From positions 124,001-188,000 of the forward strand of contig JACPDW010000008.1 in the NCBI GenBank assembly GCA_016183815.1: DNA of 64,000 nt, written 5' to 3'. The position numbers and the translations under genes were made by a program. This document shows positions 1 to 7,977 of this stretch, in pieces (positions within the stretch are counted from its first letter, which is position 1; every line of letters begins with the position of its first letter). Under the pieces are notes generated by a model. The model had not been told where the DNA came from. It searched no databases and saw nothing but the letters and a program-made list of their open reading frames with translations. The DNA comes from Flavobacteriia bacterium. Lineage in GTDB: Bacteria; Bacteroidota; Bacteroidia; Flavobacteriales_D; Crocinitomicaceae.

Positions 1-508
1 GAAATTCTTTTTTAAGAAACTCAATGGTTATTTCGGAAGGAAGTTGACCTACTTCATTACATATTTCAAAAATCTTACTACTCAAATCAGTTGAAGTTGC
101 AATAGTCCCCATTTGATTACCAGCAATATTGATGATTTTTATTGTTTCTTCTTTAGATTTTTTCACCATCTCCCAACTTTGAATAGATACAAATAATTGT
201 TGAGCAACATTATGTTCAAACTCTTCACGAATGGCTTTAAGTAGCTCACTTTGCATCATTTTTGCTGGATAAGCAGGATTATGTAAACGCATTACAAGTG
301 AATTGGGATGTATTCGTTCTAGAAACAATACTAATCGTTGATATGACTCTAACCTATTGGGTAAAAAGAATTTCTGTCTTTCTTTTTTTAAATCAAACTG
401 CAACATTTTTTTTTCTTTATCTTCTTGTTTTTTTAAAAAAATATAAGTGGTTAAAAACACACCGAGTGACGGAAAGATAATTAATGAGATATAAAGAAGG
501 ATTTCCAT
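1..508 (-). CDS. Membrane-anchored conserved protein, DUF7935-like (3' end cut by window)
   Basis: The ATG at 506-508 opens 169 codons that run off the left edge without a stop. Residues 1-25 form one hydrophobic segment (MEILLYISLIIFPSLGVFL), followed by a charged, coiled-coil-like stretch (KKQEDKEKK) and a helical body with LESYQRLVLFLERI, EEFEHNVAQQLF and a final FLKKEF. This architecture resembles the roughly 175-residue Flavobacteria family I know as DUF7935, whose function is unknown. If so, only a few C-terminal residues are missing. The protein is expected to be anchored in the inner membrane with a cytoplasmic helical domain. A promoter-like TTTG-N19-TAnnTTTG arrangement lies just upstream (527-557). 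Family assignment is from memory of the sequence pattern; the reading frame itself is solid. Confidence 0.75.
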   Translation of the reverse strand, partial: MEILLYISLIIFPSLGVFLTTYIFLKKQEDKEKKMLQFDLKKERQKFFLPNRLESYQRLVLFLERIHPNSLVMRLHNPAYPAKMMQSELLKAIREEFEHNVAQQLFVSIQSWEMVKKSKEETIKIINIAGNQMGTIATSTDLSSKIFEICNEVGQLPSEITIEFLKKEF

Positions 509-526
509 ATGGTATTTTACAAAGTA

Positions 527-557
527 CAAATGTATTAATATTTATTCTTTATCCAAA
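527..557 (-). promoter_or_regulatory. Bacteroidota-type promoter for the DUF7935-like gene
   Basis: On the minus strand, TTTG (554-557) is followed after 19 bases by TACATTTG (527-534), a full match to the Bacteroidota -33/-7 consensus TTTG-N19-TAnnTTTG. The start codon at 508 lies about 12 bases past the expected transcription start, giving a short leader. Confidence 0.7.
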
Positions 558-695
558 ATTGAATTCATTGACTTCTCTGAACATGTGTTTTGGAACATTT
601 TTAAATAAGTTATTGTTTCAAATTCACATTAAGTTAAATAATAGGCTTACCAACATTAGTCGCAATCCATACCTCATGCTTATATACTAATTTTT

Positions 696-953
696 ACTTT
701 TCTTTTTATCAGCAGAGCTGATGAGATCGCTTCGCTAAGTTCCGCAAAAGAAAAGTAACAAAAGAAAACTCGGCACTTATTGTTAGTAAATGCACTCCAC
801 AAAAGTAACAAAAGAAAACTCGGCACTTATTGTTAGTAAATGCACTCCACTCGGCTATTTGCGACCGATTCGGTGATTCCGTCATCTCTGACGGACTTCC
901 TCTCGGTTCCAGCAATAGCCATCGCTTCGCTTTTTACTAACAATTAGGTGCCA
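696..953. repeat. Composite structured intergenic repeat element
   Basis: This noncoding stretch is packed with inverted repeats. An 11-bp stem (696-706 with 746-756) encloses a smaller perfect hairpin, ATCAGC-AGA-GCTGAT (708-722). A second nested structure pairs GGCACTTATTGTTAG (822-836) with the near-complement at 938-953, then GGCTATTTGC (853-862) with GCAATAGCC (911-919), and has CCGTCA-TCTC-TGACGG (878-893) at its tip. A 50-bp tandem duplication sits inside it. No convincing gene is present; a 68-codon minus-strand frame here only reads through the repeat. It resembles the repetitive intergenic elements common in Flavobacteriales, but the family cannot be named. Confidence 0.6.
751..850. 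repeat. Perfect 50-bp tandem duplication
   Basis: The 50 bases at 751-800 are repeated exactly at 801-850 (each copy begins AAAAGTAACAAAAGAAAACT and ends TGCACTCCAC). The copies are identical, so the duplication is recent or conserved by copying. It lies within the structured element at 696-953. Confidence 0.9.
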
Positions 954-973
954 TTGATTATCGTTAAACCTGT

Positions 974-1011
974 AATTTTCAACTAATAATTTATATTGCA
1001 CTCTATCTTGT
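974..1011. repeat. 38-bp dispersed repeat, copy 1
   Basis: These 38 bases (starting AATTTTCAACTAATAATT) recur exactly at 38074-38111 in the same orientation, 37 kb away, with weaker similarity continuing for about 10 bases. This copy lies between the structured element and the end of the EEP-family gene. Confidence 0.85.
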
Positions 1012-1046
1012 TGTCCCATTTAAATAATTAACATCAAAAATAAGTT

Positions 1047-1994
1047 TTACAATTTAATACTTATTTGAACTGGCAAATGATCCGAATAACCTCCTAAATA
1101 TTTTATTCCAGTATAAGTTCTTTTTGGCTGCATACTTTCTTTATCATTTTCCATTAAAAAATCGGGAGAAACAATCTTTCCATTGCCAATTAATTTTGGT
1201 TTTGATTTTGAGATTAAATTATTAGAAACCATGATATGATCTAAAACTTCCCACTCCTTTTTGTAACAATGAGTACCTCCGTAATCGCCGCTTTTTTCAG
1301 AAATTTGTGGAGACAACCTTTGACTGATTAATTTTGGAGCATCATCTTTTGGTCCGTCATTTAAATCTCCCATAAAGATTATTCTCGACATTGGTGAAAC
1401 TCTTTGCACAGAATCAATAAAATCAAAAGCTTTGTTTGCTGCAGTAAGACGTTTACTGTTCGATTCTTCCTTACCCCCAATTCTACTCGGCCAATGGTTC
1501 ACTAAAACAAAAAAGGTATCCTTTTTGACTAAAAATTTTGCCCACAAAATATCTCTACTACTTGCTTTTTGTTTTTGAGGTAAAATAAAACGAAGATACC
1601 CAGATTCAAAATATTTAAATACATCAGTATGATAAATTAAACCTACATCTATGCCACGTTCATCTTCGGATTCATAGTGTACAATGCCGTATTTTTTTCT
1701 ATTATTTGAATTTTGAAGTAACAATTCTAATACTTTTTTATTTTCAATTTCACAAAAACCAACTAATGCAGGAAAATCAAAATAATCTAATACCTGATTG
1801 ATGTGAGAGATTTTTTCAAACATTTTTTGTGAATTCCACCCTTTTTTGTAAGAAGGTAAAAATTCATTGTCATTTTTTTTTGGATCATCAATCGTATCAA
1901 ATAAATTCTCTACATTATAAAAAATCACCTCAACTTTTTGAGTAAAACTAAAATTGTGTAGAAAAAAAAGTAAGCTTATAAATAAAAATCGCAT
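1047..1994 (-). CDS. Secreted endonuclease/exonuclease/phosphatase (EEP) family protein
   Basis: The 315-residue protein begins with a signal peptide (MRFLFISLLFFLHNFSFTQ, probable cleavage before Gln19), so it should act outside the cytoplasm. The rest carries the EEP metal-dependent phosphodiesterase motifs in order: YNVEN near residue 27, GFCEIEN, RGIDVGLIY, NHWPSR, GDLND, DH and a terminal SDHLP. These supply the usual metal-binding Asn/Glu, catalytic Asp/His and final Asp-His. Such proteins hydrolyse phosphodiester bonds in nucleic acids or related substrates; which one cannot be read here. The length is normal for a single-domain secreted EEP protein. It is divergent from the MFS gene at 2047 and appears to be a single-gene unit. 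Confidence 0.88.
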   Translation of the reverse strand: MRFLFISLLFFLHNFSFTQKVEVIFYNVENLFDTIDDPKKNDNEFLPSYKKGWNSQKMFEKISHINQVLDYFDFPALVGFCEIENKKVLELLLQNSNNRKKYGIVHYESEDERGIDVGLIYHTDVFKYFESGYLRFILPQKQKASSRDILWAKFLVKKDTFFVLVNHWPSRIGGKEESNSKRLTAANKAFDFIDSVQRVSPMSRIIFMGDLNDGPKDDAPKLISQRLSPQISEKSGDYGGTHCYKKEWEVLDHIMVSNNLISKSKPKLIGNGKIVSPDFLMENDKESMQPKRTYTGIKYLGGYSDHLPVQISIKL

Positions 1995-2008
1995 TTAGAA
2001 AAATTCTT

Positions 2009-2016
2009 TAAGTTTG
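2009..2016 (+). promoter_or_regulatory. Promoter -7 box for the MFS gene
   Basis: TAAGTTTG matches the TAnnTTTG -7 consensus, about 30 bases before the ATG at 2047. No clear TTTG lies 19 bases upstream, so only the -7 half is supported. Confidence 0.45.
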
Positions 2017-2046
2017 TACGAATTTAGTTAAAATTTCATTCACCAC

Positions 2047-3291
2047 ATGAATAGTAAAGAAAAAAGGAAATATTTATTCAGTTTACCTGTAATCATTGCT
2101 GCATTAGGTTATTTTGTTGACATTTACGACTTGTTATTATTTGGTATCGTTCGAATTCCTAGTTTAAAAGATTTGCAACTAGACCCGGACACATTAGGAG
2201 TATCTATTCTTAATTGGCAAATGATTGGATTATTACTGGGTGGAATATTATGGGGCATTTTAGGTGATAAAAAAGGTCGATTATCCGTCTTATTTGGTTC
2301 AATTATCACTTATTCATTAGCAAATATTGCCTGTGGTTTTTTACCAAATATCCATTTTATGGATAAAGGTCATGCCTACATAATTCTTAGATTTATAGCA
2401 GGAATTGGGTTGGCAGGTGAACTTGGAGCTGGAATTACCTTAGTTTCAGAGTCTTTACCTAAAGAATTAAGGGCTATTGGGACTTCATTAGTAGCTGGAT
2501 TTGGACTTTTAGGTGCAGTTTTTGCAAATTTTACAGTTTTACTAACCAATGAAAATTGGTCATTGGCCTATTGGATTGGTGGTGCAATGGGATTAGCATT
2601 ACTATTTTTGCGAATTGGGGTATTAGAGTCAGGAATGTTTAAAGATATAAAAAATAAAAACGAGTTAAAAAAAGGCAGTTTATGGATGTTGTTCAACAAC
2701 AAAAGACGTTTTATTTTATATATAAAATGTATTGGAATAGGTTTACCAACATGGTTTAGCATAGGTATATTGGCCATGTTAGGAAATGAATTTGGGGAAG
2801 CAATGGGATTAAATGAAAAAATTAACCCCGGAATGGCAATAATGTGGGCTTATGTTGGTATTTCAGCAGGAGATTTTTTAAGCGGTTTTATTAGCCATTG
2901 GTTAAAATCAAGAAAAAAAGCCATTTTTTGGATGATGATGTTTACTCTTTTAGGGATTGTATTAATGCTCGGTCTTCCATATAAAAGTGCTGGTATCTAT
3001 TATTTTTTCTGTTCTTGGCTTGGACTTGGAACAGGTTATTGGGCAATGTTTGTAACTGTTGGAGCTGAACAGTTTGGCACGAACATACGCTCAACGGCAG
3101 CTACAACTATACCAAATATGGTACGAGGTACTTTAGTTTTAATGACAAGTATGTATTTATTGCTCAAACCGAATAGCGGAGTTCTTGTAGCGGGAATTTT
3201 AGTTGGATTAGTTTGTTTTTTTATTGGAACATACTCAACTTTGACAATTCCTGAAACACATGATAAAGACCTGGATTTTATTGAAAATTGA
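2047..3291 (+). CDS. Major facilitator superfamily transporter
   Basis: The 414-residue protein has about 12 hydrophobic segments and the MFS loop 2-3 signature GDKKGR near residues 73-79, following a Gly-rich helix (LLLGGILWGIL). The N-terminal DIYDLLLFG and the AGIGLAGELGAGI segment resemble the metabolite:H+ symporter/sugar-transporter branch (MFS_1/Sugar_tr). The substrate cannot be told from sequence. The gene stands alone, divergent from the EEP-family gene and convergent with the defence operon that follows. It marks the left core-genome flank of that island. Confidence 0.88.
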   Translation: MNSKEKRKYLFSLPVIIAALGYFVDIYDLLLFGIVRIPSLKDLQLDPDTLGVSILNWQMIGLLLGGILWGILGDKKGRLSVLFGSIITYSLANIACGFLPNIHFMDKGHAYIILRFIAGIGLAGELGAGITLVSESLPKELRAIGTSLVAGFGLLGAVFANFTVLLTNENWSLAYWIGGAMGLALLFLRIGVLESGMFKDIKNKNELKKGSLWMLFNNKRRFILYIKCIGIGLPTWFSIGILAMLGNEFGEAMGLNEKINPGMAIMWAYVGISAGDFLSGFISHWLKSRKKAIFWMMMFTLLGIVLMLGLPYKSAGIYYFFCSWLGLGTGYWAMFVTVGAEQFGTNIRSTAATTIPNMVRGTLVLMTSMYLLLKPNSGVLVAGILVGLVCFFIGTYSTLTIPETHDKDLDFIEN

Positions 3292-3385
3292 CACGTTGTA
3301 AGAGTTTCTTAAAATAATCTTTTGATAACTTTTCTCTCTCCTTCAATCTTAACTTTTCAGAAATCCCAAACAGCTGGATGTTTTG

Positions 3386-3411
3386 AACTTGTAAGAATTT
3401 TTATACAAGTT
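3386..3411. terminator. Hairpin between convergent units
   Basis: AACTTGTA (3386-3393) pairs perfectly with TACAAGTT (3404-3411) around a 10-base loop. It lies between the MFS gene and the end of the defence operon. The T-run that follows is poor, so termination is only possible. Confidence 0.3.
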
Positions 3412-3455
3412 GTGACTTTACTTTCTATGAGTTTTATATTTTGAAATTTCAATAC

Positions 3456-3999
3456 TCATAAATTCTTCATTTTTAGTTCTTCCCCTTTTTCTGTAAGGTA
3501 ATATTTTTGTTTGGAAGTTGTTGGCGTTTCTGGGTACTTCATTTGTATTAACTCTGCTTGGATGGCGGGGTTTAAATAATTTTCTCTAAAGTTACCTTCA
3601 TGCTTTAAATCTAATGCTTGCAGAAGTTCTTTTCTACTCATTTCTCCTTCTAATACTTTTAGTAAATTTTTAATTTCTACTTCCTTACTGAGTGGGAACT
3701 GGGTGGGTGCTTGGTGGGTGCTTGGTGGTTTCTTAGACGTTACTTGGTCGCTACTTGGTCGGAGCTTGGTCGGAGCTTGGTCGGAAAATGATTGTTTTAA
3801 AATCTTCTTGTTGTTCAAATTCAGGTTCTTGTAAGTTGTTTTCATGAGCAATTCTGACAATATCTGCTGTGCCTGTTCCCATTCTTTCAATGTATCCTTT
3901 TAAATACATAGGGTCTGCTAAAATATAGTCATGTAGGGCTTGCCTTTCTGCTGCAAACTCTTGTTGAACACTACTTATGAAGATTTTTTGTTTTGCCAT
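3456..3999 (-). pseudogene. Decayed DUF4062/AlbA_2 (Schlafen-like) ATP-binding protein, internally deleted and frameshifted
   Basis: Reading from the ATG at 3999, the first ~24 residues (MAKQKIFISSVQQEFAAERQ) match the start of DUF4062 proteins. The sequence then jumps to the tail of an AlbA_2/RecG-like protein (YIERMGTGTADIVR), so several hundred residues between are missing without breaking the frame. The frame stops at a TAG (3751-3753). The neighbouring frame, open from 3890 to 3456, carries the rest of the family's C-terminus: a repetitive SDQAPTK/STHQAPTQ linker and a winged-helix domain (EGEMSRKELLQALDL to KYYLTEKG). The break falls in an 11-bp tandem repeat. It lies 15 bases after the unknown gene at 4015, so it may end the same transcript. 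Confidence 0.75.
3702..3784. repeat. 11-bp-period tandem array in the linker of the decayed AlbA_2 gene
   Basis: Seven units of 11 bp and a partial eighth can be read on the + strand, e.g. GGTGGGTGCTT (3702-3712 and 3713-3723) and GGTCGGAGCTT (3757-3767 and 3768-3778), with more diverged units between. Because 11 is not a multiple of three, gain or loss of one unit shifts the frame; three units encode an 11-residue repeat. Confidence 0.85.
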
Positions 4000-4014
4000 T
4001 TGTTTAATTATTTA

Positions 4015-4515
4015 TTATCTTGGTAATAAATGCTCCATACGTGTAATTGAAATGGTGGGGTCTGACATATCAATCTGAAACATATCACCAACTTTACCAA
4101 GAGAGGAAACTAAAAGAGATTCACCAATGGCTTTCACGAAAAATACATGATTCGTTTTGAAGAATAAAACAAAATAAATGCTGTTTGTAGATTCATCAAT
4201 CATTACTTTTACTTCTGATAAATTAGTGTGAAGTGACAAATAGTTTCTACATTTAATTTCAAATTTATTTTTATCCTTCAGCTCCATTCTGATAAAGGAT
4301 GTAGCATAAGAAGACAAATCATTTTGAAGGGCAAGAATACCGCTATAAACTTCAATCCATTCAGGTATTTTGTCCAATGGAATATTGTTTGTGATCATTT
4401 TAAAATGATCGATTAAATGATTATGCAATGTGTCAAATAATTTTGACTCAAAAGATTGTTTATCTGCAGAATCTTTTATTACAACTGTTTTTGTGATAAT
4501 AATTTCGTTCATCAT
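4015..4515 (-). CDS. Unknown protein of the defence operon
   Basis: The 166-residue protein (MMNEIIITKTVVIKDSADKQ...) has no signal peptide or membrane segment and no motif I recognise. It has an N-terminal beta-like segment, a helical middle (KLFDTLHNHLIDHF, YSGILALQNDLSSYATSF) and a beta-rich second half (SIYFVLFFKTNHVFFVKAIG). It begins 3 bases after the stop of the membrane protein gene at 4519 and is on the same strand, so it is almost certainly co-transcribed with the restriction-modification genes. The spacing suggests a partner of the membrane protein or an operon accessory. No function is proposed. Confidence 0.7.
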   Translation of the reverse strand: MMNEIIITKTVVIKDSADKQSFESKLFDTLHNHLIDHFKMITNNIPLDKIPEWIEVYSGILALQNDLSSYATSFIRMELKDKNKFEIKCRNYLSLHTNLSEVKVMIDESTNSIYFVLFFKTNHVFFVKAIGESLLVSSLGKVGDMFQIDMSDPTISITRMEHLLPR

Positions 4516-4518
4516 ATT

Positions 4519-5187
4519 TTAAATTTTAACATTGGTTTTATTTACTATTTCTGGAAACTCATCATTTTTACTAAAAAGTACATATTTTGGGATGATAACA
4601 CTAAGTATCAGAATTGCAAAAATGGAACTTAGCATTGACAACAGAATTATAAAAACAGAATTACATGTACAATTTAAGCTTTCATAGCATTTAAAAAAAA
4701 GTAGGAACCCCCAAAAAAGTGTAATAACATAAGCAAAAAGTATTGCAATTTTTGAAGTTGAAATATTAGCTCCACTTACAGGACTCATATAATTATTTTG
4801 AAGTGACTTATCATAAAAAACTTTGTAAACTCTTTCTTCTGGTTTCCAATCAAAAATCACGCTTTCATAAAAGTTAACCATTGAAATAAAATTGATATTC
4901 CAATAATAATATCCTTTACTACTCCAATACCATAATAAACTGACAATAAAACCAATGACCAGCAATGAAAATTGCAATAAATCTTGATTTTCAATTTCAG
5001 CATTTGTTTTACTCGAAATGGTATAAAATGAAACAAAAAGGGCACTAATTGCCACATAAAAATAGGTCATCCATTTGCTGTAATTCTCATAATGAAAATT
5101 TCTTGCTTTTATTAAAATTTCGTATCTCTCTTTTATTGAAGGAGCTTCTATTTCATTTGTTTTGTTATCTTTTTCTTCGTTTTCCAT
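4519..5187 (-). CDS. Four-helix membrane protein of the defence operon, possibly RipA-like
   Basis: The 222-residue protein has a charged N-terminus (to residue 20), then hydrophobic segments around residues 40-60, 70-90, 145-168 and 172-200, so probably four membrane helices with a cytoplasmic loop (residues 90-145, containing FYESVIFDWKPEERVYKVFY). The pattern YEILIKARNFHYEN before helix 1 and LLWYWSSKGYYYWN after helix 2 recalls small octameric RipA-type membrane proteins, which I recall occurring near type I-like systems; this link is tentative. It starts 6 bases after the hsdS stop. A membrane protein co-transcribed with a modification system is compatible with an abortive or signalling role, but that is inference. 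Confidence 0.65.
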   Translation of the reverse strand: MENEEKDNKTNEIEAPSIKERYEILIKARNFHYENYSKWMTYFYVAISALFVSFYTISSKTNAEIENQDLLQFSLLVIGFIVSLLWYWSSKGYYYWNINFISMVNFYESVIFDWKPEERVYKVFYDKSLQNNYMSPVSGANISTSKIAILFAYVITLFWGFLLFFKCYESLNCTCNSVFIILLSMLSSIFAILILSVIIPKYVLFSKNDEFPEIVNKTNVKI

Positions 5188-5193
5188 AACATT

Positions 5194-6519
5194 TTATCCT
5201 ATTATCATTTTTTCAATTTCTTTTTTCATATCATCTACTATTTGAATAGATTCTTTCCTTAAAGAATTTGCTGTTTTTCTGATTTCTTTAATATAATTAG
5301 CTATTTCATTCTGCTTTTGAAGAGGGGGAATAGGGATATTTAATTCTTTTAAGTCACGAGAATAAACGTGAGGTTGTCCTGCACCCTGTTGTAAGTGATA
5401 AATTTCTTGCTGTTTTGTTTTTAATATTTCTGAGAGAAAAAAAGTTGAAATTTCAGTTTCATCTTTTGAGAATATTACTGTACAATCAGATGCAAAAATT
5501 GGATAAGTATGATACCAAACAAAACCTGAATAAGCACCAGATGCACTTACAGTTATAATGTTTCCTTCGTAATTATATTCATTATGACTATATGGACTTG
5601 TTTGTCCTCCTGCTATTACAGGAAATTCGCCTTCAATTATTTTGTCAGAAGTGATACTTTTACCTTTAAGTAAAAATGCAATATGCTTTAATTTTTTATT
5701 TTTGAATTTGCCTCCTTCAATTTTGAAATCTTTGTTTAAAATCGCAAAAGCATCAAATCTACCGCCTGTTAAGTGACTGAATTGTGTTGTAAAAACCCTG
5801 TTTTCAATACTATGGTCTTTTTGAGGTAGTACAATTCCTAATTCATTAAGTAAATAATTATCTATTCCTTCTAAAAGTTTTTCTGCTTCAGATAACATTT
5901 TTTGACTTTTAGCAATACTATGTTCATGTAAATCAATAATTTTTTTCTGAATACGGGTATCTGGAACTACTATAGGAATATTTGCCAGCTGTTGATAATT
6001 AATATTTTTTTGAGCAGATTGCGGAGCCAAATCATTTAAATAGTTTTTTAAATATTTGAAATAAATATTTAAGTATTTTAAATTGAGATTAGATTCATCT
6101 TTTGGTATCATTGTAATTAAACTATCTGGAAAACATGCTGGATAATCTAATATCGCAGTATCTCCAATGTTTGCAGCAATCGTAATTACCAAACAATCTT
6201 TATCAAATAATCTACTCGTTTTTAATCCTAATTCATTTAATGTTTGACTGTACTCAATTTTTGAACCCGAAATACTTGCTTTCACAATATCACCAGTTTG
6301 AATAAAAGGATATTGACCACCATAAAAGCGAGGGTCATTTCTTGGGCGATGACCAAACCTACCTCGTTGCATATTAATAACATCTGTTAATTTGAAAACT
6401 TTAAACTTAGTATTATATGCAATATCAAGATTGTTTACTGTTTTGTAATACAATGGGTCAAAACGAACATCTAACGAAGAACGTTTTAGTAAAAAAATAT
6501 TTTCTGATACGTTTTCCAT
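5194..6519 (-). CDS. hsdS: Restriction-modification specificity subunit (HsdS-like)
   Basis: The 441-residue protein has the classical two-half HsdS layout. Target-recognition domain 1 covers about residues 1-185 (FKLTDVINMQRGRF, YPFIQTGDIVKA, IPIVVPDTRIQKKIIDLHE). A coiled-coil spacer follows (SIAKSQKMLSEAEKLLEGI). Domain 2 covers about residues 240-415 (GEFPVIAGGQTSPYS, NIPIPPLQKQNEIANYI), and a second helix ends the protein (TANSLRKESIQIVDDM). It would give sequence specificity to the methyltransferase/nuclease encoded at 7974. Its ATG abuts the stop of the preceding gene directly (CTA at 6520-6522 is that stop). The order M, two-domain gene, S is unusual because M and S normally adjoin. 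The recognised DNA sequence cannot be predicted. Confidence 0.9.
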   Translation of the reverse strand: MENVSENIFLLKRSSLDVRFDPLYYKTVNNLDIAYNTKFKVFKLTDVINMQRGRFGHRPRNDPRFYGGQYPFIQTGDIVKASISGSKIEYSQTLNELGLKTSRLFDKDCLVITIAANIGDTAILDYPACFPDSLITMIPKDESNLNLKYLNIYFKYLKNYLNDLAPQSAQKNINYQQLANIPIVVPDTRIQKKIIDLHEHSIAKSQKMLSEAEKLLEGIDNYLLNELGIVLPQKDHSIENRVFTTQFSHLTGGRFDAFAILNKDFKIEGGKFKNKKLKHIAFLLKGKSITSDKIIEGEFPVIAGGQTSPYSHNEYNYEGNIITVSASGAYSGFVWYHTYPIFASDCTVIFSKDETEISTFFLSEILKTKQQEIYHLQQGAGQPHVYSRDLKELNIPIPPLQKQNEIANYIKEIRKTANSLRKESIQIVDDMKKEIEKMIIG

Positions 6520-7977
6520 CTAATCAATTATATTAAAATCTTTAGTTAGAATAGCCAATATATTACCTGTTAATTTAGTCTTAATGTCATTGTAATAAAT
6601 TTCCTTTTTATAAGGTAAATATTGTAATTTATCCATGTCAAAAGGAACATCACAATAATCTGATTCCTCTTTTAGCAGGATAATTGGAACACCTTTATGG
6701 TCAGCATAACCAACTTCAAAAACAACATTTAAATTGTTCCCAGTAATGTTCGCCACAAATATGTCACATTCATTAATACAATCCAATAATCTTTGGTCTA
6801 TTCTTTGACTTTTACCTCTAAATCTCATAATTGGGATCAACTCCAAATTAATTTTTGCTTTTTCTGAGACTTTAGAACAGATTTCTTTAAACAAAGAATT
6901 ATATTCATTCACTTCACCATGACTCCAATATGGCATTGCAACAAATAATTTATAAATTTTTTTCGAAATAAGTTTATTGTATATTTCAATTATGTTATTT
7001 GCTTTTATTTTTTTTATGTCATATATAATGTTTTTCAAAACCCATTCTTTAAATTTCTCATAAAAAGTAGGATTAGTGATTTTGTAATACATTAAACAGA
7101 TAAGAATATTAAAATTTGAAATTTTTGATAATTTATTGTCTGTAGAAAATTCTGTATTTAAAAAATGTAATGTTGATATGATTTTTTGAGTATCAATTGG
7201 TTCATTAAAATATGAAAAAATATATGAACAAGTTAAAGCAAAAGTTCTTTGATTTTCATTTATCAAGTAAAACAAGTTTTCAAAATGAAAATTATCAAAA
7301 TATTCAATCAAATCTTTTACATCAAGAGCATTTTTACCAATAATTTCTATTAATTCTGCATCAGAAAATAAAGCGTTTGAGAAAATAGCTTTTAAGTTTT
7401 CTTCTGATGTTAATTTTACTGATTTTGAATTTATAAGATGAAAATAAGCATGCTCATGTTTTTTTGCATCATCAGATTCTTGTTGAATAATTATACAAAA
7501 AGAAACGAGGTAGTTTAATTTTTCAAAATCTTTTGGGTTAGAGGCATCAAGTGAATCTACAGCAGATAGTCTATGATTTCCATCAATTCTTGAAAGATAT
7601 TTGTATTCCTTATCTGGAAACTCCAATGAAATTCTTCTTAGGAGAGGTGAATCAAATTTGTCTGATTGTAAATAATCTTTAAAGTCTTTAGTATTTATTT
7701 CCAATTTTATACTATTACTAAAAGTACATCTTTTGCCATTAATAATATTAGGTATTGCTGATTCGTCAGGCACTTGAAGACCAAATGTCAGCTCTGAAAA
7801 AAATCTATACTTTCCATTTTGTAAAAAATCTAGTATATCTTCGGTTCTATTATCGTTTACATCTCTTTGATAAGTTTTATCAGAAGAAGAAATTAGTGCT
7901 AAATCACCAATTTTTGCAAATCCTCGAAAACATAAAGCTCCTCCGAAAGTATTTTCTATTACACCTCTTAAAATCAT
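6520..7977 (-). CDS. Two-domain defence protein: DGQHR/ParB-like N-terminus and nucleotide-hydrolase-like C-terminus
   Basis: The 485-residue protein is embedded between the methyltransferase and hsdS genes. In the N-terminal half, TYQRDVNDNRTEDILDFL and RIDGNHRLSAVD (DGNHR at residues 132-136) match the layout of the DGQHR/DndB-like branch of the ParB superfamily. The middle (residues ~165-330) is helical and not recognised. From about residue 340 a second domain begins (KIYKLFVAMPYW). Its CDIFVANITGNNLNVVFEVGY segment (Glu421) resembles nucleoside 2-deoxyribosyltransferase/TIR-like folds that cleave N-glycosidic bonds of nucleosides or NAD. The ATG overlaps the methyltransferase stop (ATGA at 7974-7977). 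The fusion suggests a sensor-plus-effector or nucleotide-modifying role, which is inference; domain calls are by eye. Confidence 0.75.
   Translation of the reverse strand: MILRGVIENTFGGALCFRGFAKIGDLALISSSDKTYQRDVNDNRTEDILDFLQNGKYRFFSELTFGLQVPDESAIPNIINGKRCTFSNSIKLEINTKDFKDYLQSDKFDSPLLRRISLEFPDKEYKYLSRIDGNHRLSAVDSLDASNPKDFEKLNYLVSFCIIIQQESDDAKKHEHAYFHLINSKSVKLTSEENLKAIFSNALFSDAELIEIIGKNALDVKDLIEYFDNFHFENLFYLINENQRTFALTCSYIFSYFNEPIDTQKIISTLHFLNTEFSTDNKLSKISNFNILICLMYYKITNPTFYEKFKEWVLKNIIYDIKKIKANNIIEIYNKLISKKIYKLFVAMPYWSHGEVNEYNSLFKEICSKVSEKAKINLELIPIMRFRGKSQRIDQRLLDCINECDIFVANITGNNLNVVFEVGYADHKGVPIILLKEESDYCDVPFDMDKLQYLPYKKEIYYNDIKTKLTGNILAILTKDFNIID

Noticed and set aside
751-850. Two identical 50-bp units as a possible CRISPR fragment
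   Set aside because: The units are directly adjacent with no spacers between them and no cas genes are present. It is a simple tandem duplication.
709-915. A 68-codon minus-strand frame (MLEPRGSPSEM...)
   Set aside because: It lies wholly within the structured repeat, reads through both copies of the 50-bp duplication and shows no protein-like features. It is a by-product of the repeat.
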